Source: an uncultured Barnesiella sp. (lineage in GTDB: Bacteria; Bacteroidota; Bacteroidia; Bacteroidales; Barnesiellaceae). Taken from it: 64,000 bases of DNA. Position numbers and translations under genes: made by a program. The notes under the pieces are model-generated. The model saw only the letters and a list, made by a program, of their open reading frames with translations. It did no database searches and had not been told where the DNA came from. Below, piece by piece: positions 44,778 to 54,146 of the stretch (positions are counted from its first letter, which is position 1; the number at the start of each line of letters is the position of its first letter). The DNA is taken from assembly GCA_944320015.1 (NCBI GenBank), contig CALUFO010000001.1, positions 248,001-312,000 of the forward strand. Direction: 5' to 3'.

Positions 44778-44811
44778 CAGAGCGAGAAGGACATTACACC
44801 CTCCCGCTCTG
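44778..44811 (-). terminator. Terminator of purL
   Basis: On the minus strand CAGAGCGGGAGGG pairs with CCTTCTCGCTCTG (two G-U pairs) and is followed by TTTCATTTT. It lies between purL and the PurF-like gene. Confidence 0.7.
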
Positions 44812-44825
44812 CGGAATATACATGC

Positions 44826-47800
44826 TTATTTGGCCTGTTGCTCTACCCATTTGCGGGCGTTGACGAAAGCCTCGATCCACGGGGTCACCTCGTCGTTCCT
44901 CCGGTCGGCGGGATAGTAGCCGCATTGCCACGGGAAGATAGCCCGTTCGAGGTGAGGCATCATGGCCAAGTGACGACCGTCGGCCGAAGCGATGCCGGCG
45001 ATGCCATAGGGCGACCCGTTGGGGTTGGCCGGGTAAGCGTCGTAGGTATATTGGGCCACGATATTGTAGCGCTCTTTGGCATAGGGCAATTCGAATTTGC
45101 CTTCGCCGTGGGCTACCCATATTCCCAGTTTCGAGCCCGATAGCGAGCCAAACATGACGGTGTTGTTTTGAGGTATGGTCAACCCTACGAATTGCGACTC
45201 GAATTTGTGTGAATCGTTGTGCCGCATCTTGGGCTTTTCTTCGTGGTCGGGAGTGAGCAATCCCAGTTCGACCATGAGTTGGCAGCCATTGCATATCCCG
45301 AGGCTCAATGTGTCGGGGCGGCTGTAAAAACGGTCGAGCGTCGCTTTGGCTTTCTCGTTCCAGAGGAAACCTCCGGCCCAGCCTTTGGCCGACCCGAGAA
45401 CATCGCTATTGGAGAATCCGCCGCAATAGACAATCATATTGATGTCGTCGAGGGTTTCACGGCCGCTGATGAGGTCGGTCATGTGTACATCTTTCACGTC
45501 GAATCCGGCCAGATAGAGCGAGTAGGCCATTTCGCGGTCGCCGTTCACTCCTTTCTCTCGGATAATCGCCGCTTTCACGCCGCTGCGGGTGCGGCGGTCG
45601 GCCGAGATACCGTATTGGGCGAGGGTGCCGGTGAACGCGCTGGGGAATGCAAATTGCAGCGGTTGTTCCTTATAATTGAGGAAACGGGCACGAGCCGCCT
45701 CTTCGCCGCTCTGTTTGCGGTCGAGCAGATAGGACGATTCGAACCACACGTCGCGCAAGTGGTCGATAAAGAACTGGTAGTCGGCGCCGTCTTTGTGAAT
45801 GAGCAAGTGGCGTTCGTCGCAGGGACGAGCCAAGCGAATGAAGGCGATGCCGGCTTTTTTCAGAATCTTCTCTGCCTCGTCGCATTTCTCGACTTGAATG
45901 AGGATGCCCGGATTTTCACTGAATAGTATTTTCACAAGGTCTTTCTCGGGAATTTCGTCGAGTGAGATGTCGAGTCCGCCCTCGGTATTGGCAAAGTTCA
46001 TTTCGAGCAAAGCCGTGATCATGCCGCCGGCCGAGATGTCGTGGCCGGCCAAAATCAACTCCTTGTTTACCAGTTCTTGAACTGCATTGAAAGCGGCGGC
46101 GAAATACTCGCTGTCTTGCACGGTAGGAACTTCGGCTCCGATCCGGTTGAGAGATTGGGCGAATGCCGAGCCGCCCAGTTTCAGCCGGTCGAACGAGAAG
46201 TCGATATAGTAGAGCGTGCTGTCGACTCCTGTGCGAATGACGGGGGAGACGACTTTGCGTATGTCCGACACTTCGGCTCCGGCCGAGATGATAACCGTCC
46301 CGGGCGAATACACCTTTTCTTTGCCATATTTCTGGGTCATGGAGAGACTGTCTTTGCCGGTGGGGATATTGATGCCGAGCGAGCAGGCAAAGTCGCTGCA
46401 TGCCTCAACGGCACGATACAGGCGAGCGTCTTCCCCTTCGTTTTTACACGGCCACATCCAGTTGGCGCTGAGCGACACACTGTCGAGCCCTTCGGCCAAC
46501 GGAGCCCACACGATATTGGTGAGAGCCTCGGCGATAGAGAGCACCGACCCTGCTGCGGGGTCGATCATGGCGGCTTGCGGAGCATGGCCAATCGAGGTGG
46601 CGATACCGGCGCGGCCACGGTAGTCGAGGGCAACCACGCCGCAATCGCTCAACGGCAATTGTATTTCGCCTTGGCATTGTTGGCGGGCTATTTTGCCCGT
46701 TACCGAGCGATCTACTTTGTTGGTGAGCCAGTCTTTACAAGCGACGGCTTCGAGTTGGAGCACTCGCTCTACATATTCATCGAGCTGCGATTGATCGTAG
46801 GTTACTTCTTCATACGTCTCTTCGACCGTATGGTCGGTCATGATGGTGCGGGGCGCTTTCCCAAACATGTCGTCCATGGCGAGGTCGATAGGTTTTACCC
46901 CATCGGCCTGACGGAATACGAAGCGGTGGTCGCCGGTCGTCTCGCCCACCACATAGAATGGGGCGCGCTCCCGCTCGGCGATTTGGCGTATATGCTCGAT
47001 GTCTTCTTCGTGAATGACGATACCCATGCGCTCCTGACTCTCGTTACCCACGATTTCTTTGGCCGAGAGGGTGGGGTCGCCCACCGGGAGCTGCGACATG
47101 TCGATTTCGCCGCCGGTCTCCTCGACGAGTTCCGAGAGGGCATTGAGGTGGCCGCCCGCACCGTGGTCGTGAATGGAGACAATGGGATTCTCGTCGGCTT
47201 CCGACATGGCTCGGATCACATTGGATACCCGTTTTTGCATTTCGGGGTTGGCCCGTTGTACGGCGTTCAGCTCGATAGCGTTGGCATATTGCCCCGTCTC
47301 TACCGACGAGACAGCTCCGCCGCCCATGCCTATGCGGTAGTTGTCGCCACCCATTACCACGACTTTCTCGCCCGGCTCGGGCGTGCCTTTGAGGGCGTCG
47401 CGCATGTTGGCGAATCCCACGCCTCCGGCCAACATGATAACCTTGTCGAAGGCATATTTCTTACCGTTCTCGGCGTGCTCGAAAGTGAGTAGCGACCCGC
47501 AAATGAGTGGTTGCCCGAATTTGTTGCCGAAGTCCGACGCCCCGTTCGACGCCTTGATCAATATCTGTTCGGGAGTCTGGTAGAGCCACGGGCGGGGAGG
47601 CATGGCGCCTTCTTCCCATTCTCGACCCTCCTCGGTGCGGGGATAAGCTGTCATGTACACAGCGGTACCGGCTATGGGAAGGCTGGCACGTCCGCCGCCC
47701 AAGCGGTCGCGAATCTCACCCCCTGTTCCCGTGGCCGCGCCGTTGAAAGGCTCGACCGTGGTGGGGAAGTTGTGCGTCTCGGCTTTGAGCGAGATGACCG

Positions 47801-48518
47801 TTTTAATATCTTTGATTTCGAAATAGTCGGGCTGTTGCGGGTTGACCGGGGCAAATTGCTCGATCGTGGGGCCGGCGTTGAAAGCCACGTTATCTTTATA
47901 GGCCGAGACCAGTCGGTTGGGATTATACTCCGAGGTCTTTTTGATAAGTTTGAAAAGCGAACTCTCTTTTTCTACCCCGTCGATAATAAAGACGCCGTTG
48001 AAAATCTTGTGGCGGCAGTGTTCCGAGTTGACTTGCGAGAACCCGAACACTTCGCTATCGGTGAGTTTTCGCCCTATTTTTGCGCTCAACTCGTTCAGGT
48101 AATTTATTTCATCGAGGCTGAGAGCCAATCCTTCCTGTTCGTTATAGGCGGCGAGGTCGTCGATAAAGACGATAGGGTCGGGCTGCTTGTCGATTTCGAA
48201 GATACGGCCGTCGATACCGTTGTAAAGCCGTTGCAGCATCTTGTCATACTCGGTTTTCTCATTCTCTACCGGGAAGAACTCCTCAATGCGGGTAATTCCC
48301 GTGAGACCCATGTTTTGGGTAATCTCCACGGCGTTGGTACTCCACGGGGTAATCATCTCTTTGCGCGGGCCTACAAACCAGCCTTTCAACTCGTTGTGCG
48401 GCAACTCCTCGGCTTGGTCGAAAAGCCATGATAATTTGCGGGTTTCTTCGGCCGAAAAGGCATGATCGGCCTCGACTGCGATAATGCTTTGAGCAGGGTT
48501 TTTGAAAAGAATGACCAT
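44826..48518 (-). CDS. purL: Phosphoribosylformylglycinamidine synthase (large form)
   Basis: The enzyme makes FGAM from FGAR, ATP and glutamine in step four of purine synthesis. At 1230 residues it is the single-chain large form. A purS-like N-terminal region is followed by the two AIRS-like synthase halves (SLKAETHNFPTTVEPFNGAATGTGGEIRDRLGGGR) and a C-terminal class I glutaminase with the nucleophile in SLGICNGCQLMVELG. ATG 48518 starts 80 nt after a consensus promoter. The leader contains a 7-bp hairpin. A purF-like gene follows. Confidence 0.97.
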   Translation of the reverse strand: MVILFKNPAQSIIAVEADHAFSAEETRKLSWLFDQAEELPHNELKGWFVGPRKEMITPWSTNAVEITQNMGLTGITRIEEFFPVENEKTEYDKMLQRLYNGIDGRIFEIDKQPDPIVFIDDLAAYNEQEGLALSLDEINYLNELSAKIGRKLTDSEVFGFSQVNSEHCRHKIFNGVFIIDGVEKESSLFKLIKKTSEYNPNRLVSAYKDNVAFNAGPTIEQFAPVNPQQPDYFEIKDIKTVISLKAETHNFPTTVEPFNGAATGTGGEIRDRLGGGRASLPIAGTAVYMTAYPRTEEGREWEEGAMPPRPWLYQTPEQILIKASNGASDFGNKFGQPLICGSLLTFEHAENGKKYAFDKVIMLAGGVGFANMRDALKGTPEPGEKVVVMGGDNYRIGMGGGAVSSVETGQYANAIELNAVQRANPEMQKRVSNVIRAMSEADENPIVSIHDHGAGGHLNALSELVEETGGEIDMSQLPVGDPTLSAKEIVGNESQERMGIVIHEEDIEHIRQIAERERAPFYVVGETTGDHRFVFRQADGVKPIDLAMDDMFGKAPRTIMTDHTVEETYEEVTYDQSQLDEYVERVLQLEAVACKDWLTNKVDRSVTGKIARQQCQGEIQLPLSDCGVVALDYRGRAGIATSIGHAPQAAMIDPAAGSVLSIAEALTNIVWAPLAEGLDSVSLSANWMWPCKNEGEDARLYRAVEACSDFACSLGINIPTGKDSLSMTQKYGKEKVYSPGTVIISAGAEVSDIRKVVSPVIRTGVDSTLYYIDFSFDRLKLGGSAFAQSLNRIGAEVPTVQDSEYFAAAFNAVQELVNKELILAGHDISAGGMITALLEMNFANTEGGLDISLDEIPEKDLVKILFSENPGILIQVEKCDEAEKILKKAGIAFIRLARPCDERHLLIHKDGADYQFFIDHLRDVWFESSYLLDRKQSGEEAARARFLNYKEQPLQFAFPSAFTGTLAQYGISADRRTRSGVKAAIIREKGVNGDREMAYSLYLAGFDVKDVHMTDLISGRETLDDINMIVYCGGFSNSDVLGSAKGWAGGFLWNEKAKATLDRFYSRPDTLSLGICNGCQLMVELGLLTPDHEEKPKMRHNDSHKFESQFVGLTIPQNNTVMFGSLSGSKLGIWVAHGEGKFELPYAKERYNIVAQYTYDAYPANPNGSPYGIAGIASADGRHLAMMPHLERAIFPWQCGYYPADRRNDEVTPWIEAFVNARKWVEQQAK

Positions 48519-48554
48519 TATGTCTCTTGTTTTTAGTGGCGTATCGGTTTCCTT

Positions 48555-48572
48555 CCTCTTGAAAACAAGAGG
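48555..48572 (-). promoter_or_regulatory. Hairpin in the purL leader
   Basis: CCTCTTG and CAAGAGG pair perfectly over a 4-nt loop in the 5' leader, 37 nt from ATG 48518. It is too weak to be a terminator without a T-run and may affect translation or mRNA stability. Confidence 0.35.
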
Positions 48573-48597
48573 GGAGAATAACTCTTCGTTTTCGTTG

Positions 48598-48629
48598 CAA
48601 AATTAAATAAAAACCCTCGTCCGCTCAAA
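48598..48629 (-). promoter_or_regulatory. Promoter of purL
   Basis: On the minus strand TTTG (48626-48629), a 20-nt spacer and TAATTTTG (48598-48605). Confidence 0.75.
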
Positions 48630-48726
48630 TAAAAATCGACAAAACAAATAGTAATTTTCTAACAATATCTTGTATATTTGCATTCCCATGTCCCGAATCG
48701 GGCAAAAAAAGGATATTCGTGACTTT

Positions 48727-49371
48727 ATGGACTTGATGCTATACACTATTTTGCGAGGAATGGCCATTGGCATATTGGTATCGGCGCCGATGGGCCCGAT
48801 AGGAATATTGTGTATTCAGCGCACTTTGAACAAAGGCCGGTGGTCGGGCTTCGTGACGGGGCTCGGGGCATCGTTGTCCGACTTGATCTACGCATTGCTC
48901 ACCGGGTTGGGCATGTCGATTGTCATCGATTTTATCGAGGCGAACCAGAGTATATTGCAAATATTGGGTAGCTTTGTCTTGGTGGGCTTCGGGCTCTACC
49001 TCTATCGGCAGAATCCGGCCAAGAATATACGCAAGGCCAACTCTTCGATCAACTCCTATACCCAAGATTTTATTACCGCTTTTCTGCTCACCTTTTCCAA
49101 TCCGTTGATATTATTTCTTTATATAGGTTTGTTCGCCCGGTTCAATTTCTTCCAGCCCGAGTCGCAATTTATACACCATCTGATGGGTTATTTTTCGATA
49201 TTGCTGGGAGCTGTCGGCTGGTGGTTTTTCATAACCTATATTATCAATAAAGTGCGCTCTCGTTTCAACGTGCGTAGCATTTGGTTTATCAATAGGGCGA
49301 TAGGCATAATTATTATCGTCATGTCGGTGGTAGGGTTTATTTGGGGAGTCAAGGATTATTTTTTCGTCTAA
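48727..49371 (+). CDS. LysE-family amino-acid exporter
   Basis: From ATG 48727 the product has 214 residues and about six hydrophobic helices. The LysE core motif is GILVSAPMGPIGILCIQRTLNKGR, followed by GASLSDLIYALLTGLGM and TFSNPLILFLYIGLF. LysE/RhtB proteins export amino acids or related metabolites. In-frame starts at 48670 and 48688 exist, but they sit at or next to a -7-like box (TATATTTG, 48673-48680). The ATG that begins MDLMLYTILRG resembles orthologue starts. Confidence 0.85.
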   Translation: MDLMLYTILRGMAIGILVSAPMGPIGILCIQRTLNKGRWSGFVTGLGASLSDLIYALLTGLGMSIVIDFIEANQSILQILGSFVLVGFGLYLYRQNPAKNIRKANSSINSYTQDFITAFLLTFSNPLILFLYIGLFARFNFFQPESQFIHHLMGYFSILLGAVGWWFFITYIINKVRSRFNVRSIWFINRAIGIIIIVMSVVGFIWGVKDYFFV

Positions 49372-49383
49372 ATTATAAACACC

Positions 49384-50034
49384 ATGAAGAAAGTTATTGA
49401 AGTACCTTATGTCGCCGGATTGAGCGACAAATCGCTGTCGCAGGTCTCCGAGATTTTAGAGACCGAAGGGGTGCGGCAGGGAATCGATTGTGTCAATTGG
49501 CCCAACGAATTTCCTTATAAACCTCTTGTTTCGTTTTCGATAGCCCACGATAAAGAGTATCTCTATGTCGACTATTTTGTGCGGGGCAATTATTTGCTGG
49601 CTTTGAACAGCACCGATAATTCGCCGGTATGGCAAGATAGTTGTGTGGAGTTTTTTGTGCAGATACCGGGCGAGAAATACTATTACAATTTCGAGTTCAA
49701 CTGTATTGGCGCCGCATTGGCTGCCCGTCGCACCGGCCGCAGCGATGCCGAACATTTCCCGGCCGAGAAAATGGCTCGGATAAAACGCTATTCGACTGTG
49801 GGGAGTAAGCCTTTCCGTGAAATGGAAGGCCTTTTCCCGTGGGGGTTGCTCGTGGCGATTCCGTTTGATTTGCTCGGCCTCGATGGCGAGCGTCTGCCCG
49901 CTTCGCTATCGGCCAACTTCTACAAGTGTGCCGACGGGTCTTCGTTGCCGCACTACCTCAGTTGGTCGCCCATATCTACCGAAAAGCCCGATTTCCACCG
50001 TCCCGAATACTTCGGTGAATTGCGGTTCAAATAG
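49384..50034 (+). CDS. CBM9-like carbohydrate-binding family protein
   Basis: The 216-residue product lacks an obvious signal peptide. It shows the carbohydrate-binding family 9-like pattern: VSFSIAHDKEYLYVDYFVRG, NSPVWQDSCVEFFVQIPGEKYYYNFEFNCIGA, and LSANFYKCADGSSLPHYLSWSPISTEKPDFHRPEYFGELRF. Related proteins are found as secreted or intracellular solo modules. No catalytic domain is present. It lies 12 nt after the LysE gene. The function here is unknown. Confidence 0.8.
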   Translation: MKKVIEVPYVAGLSDKSLSQVSEILETEGVRQGIDCVNWPNEFPYKPLVSFSIAHDKEYLYVDYFVRGNYLLALNSTDNSPVWQDSCVEFFVQIPGEKYYYNFEFNCIGAALAARRTGRSDAEHFPAEKMARIKRYSTVGSKPFREMEGLFPWGLLVAIPFDLLGLDGERLPASLSANFYKCADGSSLPHYLSWSPISTEKPDFHRPEYFGELRFK

Positions 50035-50064
50035 TGTAGTATTCTTGTCTCATATAGTTTTAAG

Positions 50065-50102
50065 CACCTCACCCATGTGGCGTTAACCATATTGGTGAGG
50101 TG
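50065..50102 (+). terminator. Stem-loop after the CBM9-like gene
   Basis: CACCTCACC (50065-50073) pairs perfectly with GGTGAGGTG (50094-50102) over a 20-nt loop but lacks a T-run. Confidence 0.45.
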
Positions 50103-50202
50103 TCATGTTATGGTGACGACAGAATTGAAAAGAGAAGTGTAACCCGTGAAGGTTAAAAACCCAGATCGTTTTCGATGTTATCTCAACTCCTCTCAAAGCA
50201 AA

Positions 50203-50233
50203 AGCGGGAGGACACTGTCGGTATCCTCCCGCT
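50203..50233 (-). terminator. Terminator of the M16 peptidase gene
   Basis: AGCGGGAGGA and TCCTCCCGCT form a perfect 10-bp stem; on the minus strand it runs into TTTTGCTTT. Confidence 0.75.
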
Positions 50234-50281
50234 GTGGGTGTAGTCGGCAAGGATAAGTCTTGCCGGATAAAGTTCTGTTTT

Positions 50282-53122
50282 TTATTTAGCCTCTTCTTCT
50301 ACGACGCCGGTCATGGTCACTTCGATGATGTTTTTACCGTTGAAGAGTTTTTTGGTAAATTTCTTCATGTCGTCGATCGTGATGTCGTTGATAATCTTTT
50401 CGAAGTCGGTATGGTTGTCTCCGTAATCGAGTACGCTCGATTTGATTATATTCATCCAATAGGAGTTTTCACGCAGGTTTTGAGCATGTTGTTTGATCAT
50501 ATACTCTTTCACCTTGTTGAAATCGGCTTCGCGGGGGCCTTCGTTAACGACTTTGAGGAGTTCGGCGTGTGCCCGATCGGTGAGACGTTTTTCGTCTTGA
50601 GGATTGGTGTCGAACCCGAAGAGGAACATCCATGTATGGGTGATCGGCGACAAGTTGGACGAAGTCCCTACGCCATATGTTCCGCCTTCTTCCTCACGAA
50701 TGGTCTCGGTATAAACGATGTCCATAATCTGGTCGAGCATGCTGAACATGATGTTGCTGCGTAAATCGTATTTCAGTTTGCCCGAGTAGATGGCATATAC
50801 GGTCGATTTGGCCGTTTGCATGGGAACCGTGAAGTTGTTGTTGATTACCCCTTTCTGAATGCTACTGATACGACCCACTTTGTCGCGGCTCTTATCGGCG
50901 GGTAGCGAGGCGATATATTTCTCTACAAAGGGTTTCAAAGAGTCAATATCGAAACTACCCACGAAGATAAAGGTGTAATCGGCGGCATTGGCCGTACGCT
51001 CTTTGGCGATTTGAAGGATGCGGTCGTAGCTGATTTGGTCGACATCCTCGGCTTTGAGTTGCTTGCGTATGGGATTGTGGTCGTAGAGCGTGGCCGAGAG
51101 CGAGTCGCTGAAGATGAATTGCGGGTTGTTGGCATAGTTGGTAAGCACGGTTTTTGCCTGTTCTTTCCAAGCCAAGAAAGCATCGTCGTCGCGATGAATA
51201 TCGGTAAAGGTGAGATATACGAGTTGCATCATCGTTTCGAGGTCTTTGGTAGCGCAAGAGGCGTTGACGCCTTCCATGGGTTCGCCCAAGGAGAAATGCG
51301 ACGATACATTCTTACCTGCCAAAACTTTCATCAGGTCGGTGCTGCTGAATTGTCCGAGTCCGCTCAGCTCAACCACTTCGCTCACCGATTTGAGGTCGTT
51401 GGCCAAAGCGGGGTCGCTGGTGTCGTAGAGCGAGTATCCGCCTTTGCTCACCGCTTGCATGATGATTTCGTCGCTTTTGAAATCGGTAGGTTTGAGTATC
51501 ACTTTCGCTCCGTTGGAGAGAGTCCACTCGGTGGTGCCGAATTTTTCGTCGGTAGCGCTCTTGACAATTTTGCCTGCGACAGGCTCGTTCGAGAGGAGCG
51601 GTTCGTTCGATACTTTGTCCTCGTAAGGTGCGATTTCCTCGGCTTCCACTTCTTTAATAGCGGCAAGCACTTGTGCCTTGTCGGGGTAGGTCACACCCTC
51701 TTTGTCGGGGCCAGTGAGCGAGATGACCATGTTTTCCTCGGTGATGAGCGTTTTGATGTATTGGTTGATCATATCGACCGTGATAGCCGGTGCGATTTGT
51801 TGCATGAGGCTGTATTCCATTTCGATACCGGGAATGTAGCCGCCGTCGATAAAGTGGCGGATATATTCCTCGGCATAGTCGACGCTCTTGTGGTTATTGC
51901 GCTCTTTGTAGAGGTTTTCATAGCGGGCGAGCAGAGTGGCGCGGGCGCGGTCGTATTCCGAGGCGGTGAACCCGTAGCGGTCGATACGTTCGGCTTCGCG
52001 CATGATGCCTTTGATGGCGTCGATAGCTCCGTTGTCTTTACCGAGTGCGATGAGGGTGAAGGCGTCTTTGGTTTTCGACACGAAGAAATCGCCGTCGAAG
52101 ATAGCTCCGGCAATGAAAGGAGCGTCGGGTTTCTGGGTGATTTCGGCAATACGCTCGTTGAACATGATGCTGACGATGCCGCCCATGTAATTATTGACGG
52201 CGCCGTTGATCGTAGCCTCCATTTCGCGGGGCATGGGATCGTGCTTCATGTAGATGTCCACACGGGTATAGGGAGACTCTTTGTCTTTGTGGAAGGCAAA
52301 AATGGGCTCTTTGTTATCGGGCACGGTATAGTAGATGCGTTCGGCGGCATTTTCGGGCATTTTTATTTTCCCGAACAGTTCTTTTATTTGAGCCTCCATT
52401 TTGTCGGCATCGAAGTCACCGATTACGATAATACCCTGTTGGTCGGGGCGATACCATTTATGATAGTAATCGCGCAAAGCTTGGTAGGGGAAGTTCATTA
52501 CCACCTCCATTGTCCCGATAGGCATGCGGTTGGCATACTGGCTTCCCTCGAACATGACGGGCACCGTAGCTTCCCAAGTGCGCCATGTGGCATCGGCTCG
52601 GGTGCGCCACTCTTCGTGGATTACGCCGCGCTCTTCGTCGATGTCCTTGTCGTTCAGCGAAATGGCGCAAGCCCAGTCATAGAGGACGAGCAGACAGGAG
52701 TCTACCAGATTTTGGTTTTGAGTGGGGACATTGGATATGCGATAAACGGTTTCGTCGAATCCCGTGTATGCGTTGAGGTCGACACCAAATTTGATACCGT
52801 TGTTTTCGAGATAGTTCAACATGCTTTTCCCGGGGAAGTGTTCGGTGCCGTTGAAGGCCATGTGTTCGAGGAAGTGAGCCAATCCGCGTTGGTCTTCGTT
52901 CTCGAGTATCGAACCTACCTTTTGGGCAATGTGGAACTCGGCTCGATTTTTAGGTGTTTCATTGTGGCGCACATAGTAGGTGAGTCCGTTTTCCAGCACA
53001 CCATAGCGTACGTTGGGATCGATGGGCAATGCTTCCATCTGGGGTGCTTGCTGTGCCGAGGCCCATTGAGCTACGGCGAGAAAAGCAACCATTAATCCCG
53101 ATTTTACCATTTTCAGTTTCAT
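50282..53122 (-). CDS. M16-family (pitrilysin-like) zinc peptidase
   Basis: From ATG 53122 the product has 946 residues and a signal peptide (MKLKMVKSGLMVAFLAVAQWASAQ). The inverted zinc motif HxxEH is in GLAHFLEHMAFNGTEHFPGKS in the first M16 half. Three further M16-type domains follow, giving a full clamshell. These periplasmic or outer-membrane peptidases degrade small peptides. The longer frame to 53230 overlaps the HTH gene upstream; the signal peptide supports ATG 53122. Confidence 0.9.
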   Translation of the reverse strand: MKLKMVKSGLMVAFLAVAQWASAQQAPQMEALPIDPNVRYGVLENGLTYYVRHNETPKNRAEFHIAQKVGSILENEDQRGLAHFLEHMAFNGTEHFPGKSMLNYLENNGIKFGVDLNAYTGFDETVYRISNVPTQNQNLVDSCLLVLYDWACAISLNDKDIDEERGVIHEEWRTRADATWRTWEATVPVMFEGSQYANRMPIGTMEVVMNFPYQALRDYYHKWYRPDQQGIIVIGDFDADKMEAQIKELFGKIKMPENAAERIYYTVPDNKEPIFAFHKDKESPYTRVDIYMKHDPMPREMEATINGAVNNYMGGIVSIMFNERIAEITQKPDAPFIAGAIFDGDFFVSKTKDAFTLIALGKDNGAIDAIKGIMREAERIDRYGFTASEYDRARATLLARYENLYKERNNHKSVDYAEEYIRHFIDGGYIPGIEMEYSLMQQIAPAITVDMINQYIKTLITEENMVISLTGPDKEGVTYPDKAQVLAAIKEVEAEEIAPYEDKVSNEPLLSNEPVAGKIVKSATDEKFGTTEWTLSNGAKVILKPTDFKSDEIIMQAVSKGGYSLYDTSDPALANDLKSVSEVVELSGLGQFSSTDLMKVLAGKNVSSHFSLGEPMEGVNASCATKDLETMMQLVYLTFTDIHRDDDAFLAWKEQAKTVLTNYANNPQFIFSDSLSATLYDHNPIRKQLKAEDVDQISYDRILQIAKERTANAADYTFIFVGSFDIDSLKPFVEKYIASLPADKSRDKVGRISSIQKGVINNNFTVPMQTAKSTVYAIYSGKLKYDLRSNIMFSMLDQIMDIVYTETIREEEGGTYGVGTSSNLSPITHTWMFLFGFDTNPQDEKRLTDRAHAELLKVVNEGPREADFNKVKEYMIKQHAQNLRENSYWMNIIKSSVLDYGDNHTDFEKIINDITIDDMKKFTKKLFNGKNIIEVTMTGVVEEEAK

Positions 53123-53160
53123 GTTTTGTTTGCGTTTAATGATAAAAAATAATAAAGTTT

Positions 53161-53382
53161 TTATTTCGTTGTTTCTGTTTCGTCTTGAAATTCGAGTATG
53201 TCGCCCGGCTGGCAATTCAGCTCTTTGCAAATGGCTTCGAGGGTCGAGAAGCGTATAGCTTTGGCTTTCCCTGTCTTTAAGATAGAGAGATTGGCGGGAG
53301 TGATATCTATTTTACTCGAAAGTTCGTTGAGCGAAATTTTTCGTTTCGCCATCATTACATCGAGGTTGACAATAATGGGCAT
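53161..53382 (-). CDS. YozG-like Cro/CI-type HTH regulator
   Basis: The 73-residue protein is a single HTH of the YozG type: MMAKRKISLNELSSKIDITPANLSILKTGKAKAIRF, then LEAICKELNCQPGDILEFQ. Such small DNA-binding proteins are commonly encoded beside a DUF2975 membrane protein, as here (10 nt gap). It presumably controls its own operon; the signal is unknown. Confidence 0.85.
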   Translation of the reverse strand: MPIIVNLDVMMAKRKISLNELSSKIDITPANLSILKTGKAKAIRFSTLEAICKELNCQPGDILEFQDETETTK

Positions 53383-53392
53383 AGGCGCTTTT

Positions 53393-54022
53393 TTATATGG
53401 TGAGGTCTAATTCTTCGCGCTGCTTGTGGGCGATGTTCAGTATCTCGGCCAGCAGGAGCAAGATGAATGCGATGGTAACCGATGCACTCAACCCGGGATA
53501 ACAGATTTGGTAGCCGTCGAGCGGGAGGTGAGAGCGGTAGTACCAAGTGGTTATAAACGAGTCGATGTAGCTGATGAGGTAGAATGCGATCATGACATAG
53601 GAGAGCCATTGGAGCCGCTTGATGTTTTTGCGGATCATCAAGCCCTCGGAGGCTACCGATTTGATGAGTTTCACCAGTAGGACAACTATCGAGACGAGTA
53701 GCCCGAATGCAATAATCGTGAGGATAAACGAACTTATATTCAGTCCCTTCGGGACTTTCGAGCCGGGAATATACAGTATGTTGTCCGAACTTAGTTCGAT
53801 ACCCGGCATTCCGGCTATGGTTCCCAACTGTGAAACCTCGGGTTTGAGCGTGTATATTTGCATGGACGACTCTTCCAACCCATGCCGAAAGCCTATGATC
53901 GAGTAGTTGAGCCCCATCGTGAATCCCTTGGAAAAATCGATAAGCAGGGGAATGAGGATAAGCAGGGCTATCAACAGGGAGAGCAGTTGAATCTTCCTTC
54001 GTGTTTGTTTGTCGTAAAACAT
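53393..54022 (-). CDS. DUF2975 membrane protein
   Basis: The 209-residue product from ATG 54022 has four hydrophobic segments (LLSLLIALLILIPLLID, FILTIIAFGLLVSIVVLLV, WLSYVMIAFYLISYIDSFITTW, and ASVTIAFILLLLAEILNIA). It is the usual partner of a YozG HTH protein. Start 54052 falls inside the promoter box, so the later ATG is preferred. Function is unknown. It is transcribed ahead of the HTH gene. Confidence 0.78.
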   Translation of the reverse strand: MFYDKQTRRKIQLLSLLIALLILIPLLIDFSKGFTMGLNYSIIGFRHGLEESSMQIYTLKPEVSQLGTIAGMPGIELSSDNILYIPGSKVPKGLNISSFILTIIAFGLLVSIVVLLVKLIKSVASEGLMIRKNIKRLQWLSYVMIAFYLISYIDSFITTWYYRSHLPLDGYQICYPGLSASVTIAFILLLLAEILNIAHKQREELDLTI

Positions 54023-54049
54023 AAATACAATAATCTTTGTTTGTTGAGA

Positions 54050-54081
54050 CAAAGGAATGAAATATTTTTGAGATAAACAAG
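54050..54081 (-). promoter_or_regulatory. Promoter of the DUF2975-HTH operon
   Basis: On the minus strand CTTG (54078-54081), a 20-nt spacer and TTCCTTTG (54050-54057), one mismatch from TAnnTTTG. Confidence 0.6.
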
Positions 54082-54086
54082 GAAAA

Positions 54087-54125
54087 ACGGTATATTTTTA
54101 TCGAAAAACGATAAAGATATACCGT
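54087..54125 (-). terminator. Terminator of the LuxR-type gene
   Basis: ACGGTATATTTTTATCG (54087-54103) pairs with CGATAAAGATATACCGT (54109-54125) almost perfectly around AAAAA. The minus strand then reads TTTTT. Confidence 0.8.
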
Positions 54126-54146
54126 TTTGAGGTCATTACCGATGGA

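Noticed and set aside
50035..50281. Possible small gene between the CBM9-like gene and the M16 peptidase
   Set aside because: Only two inverted repeats acting as terminators are visible; no open frame of note.
51011..53095. 694-codon plus-strand frame opposite the M16 peptidase
   Set aside because: Shadow of a GC-balanced gene; no recognisable domain and no initiation signal.
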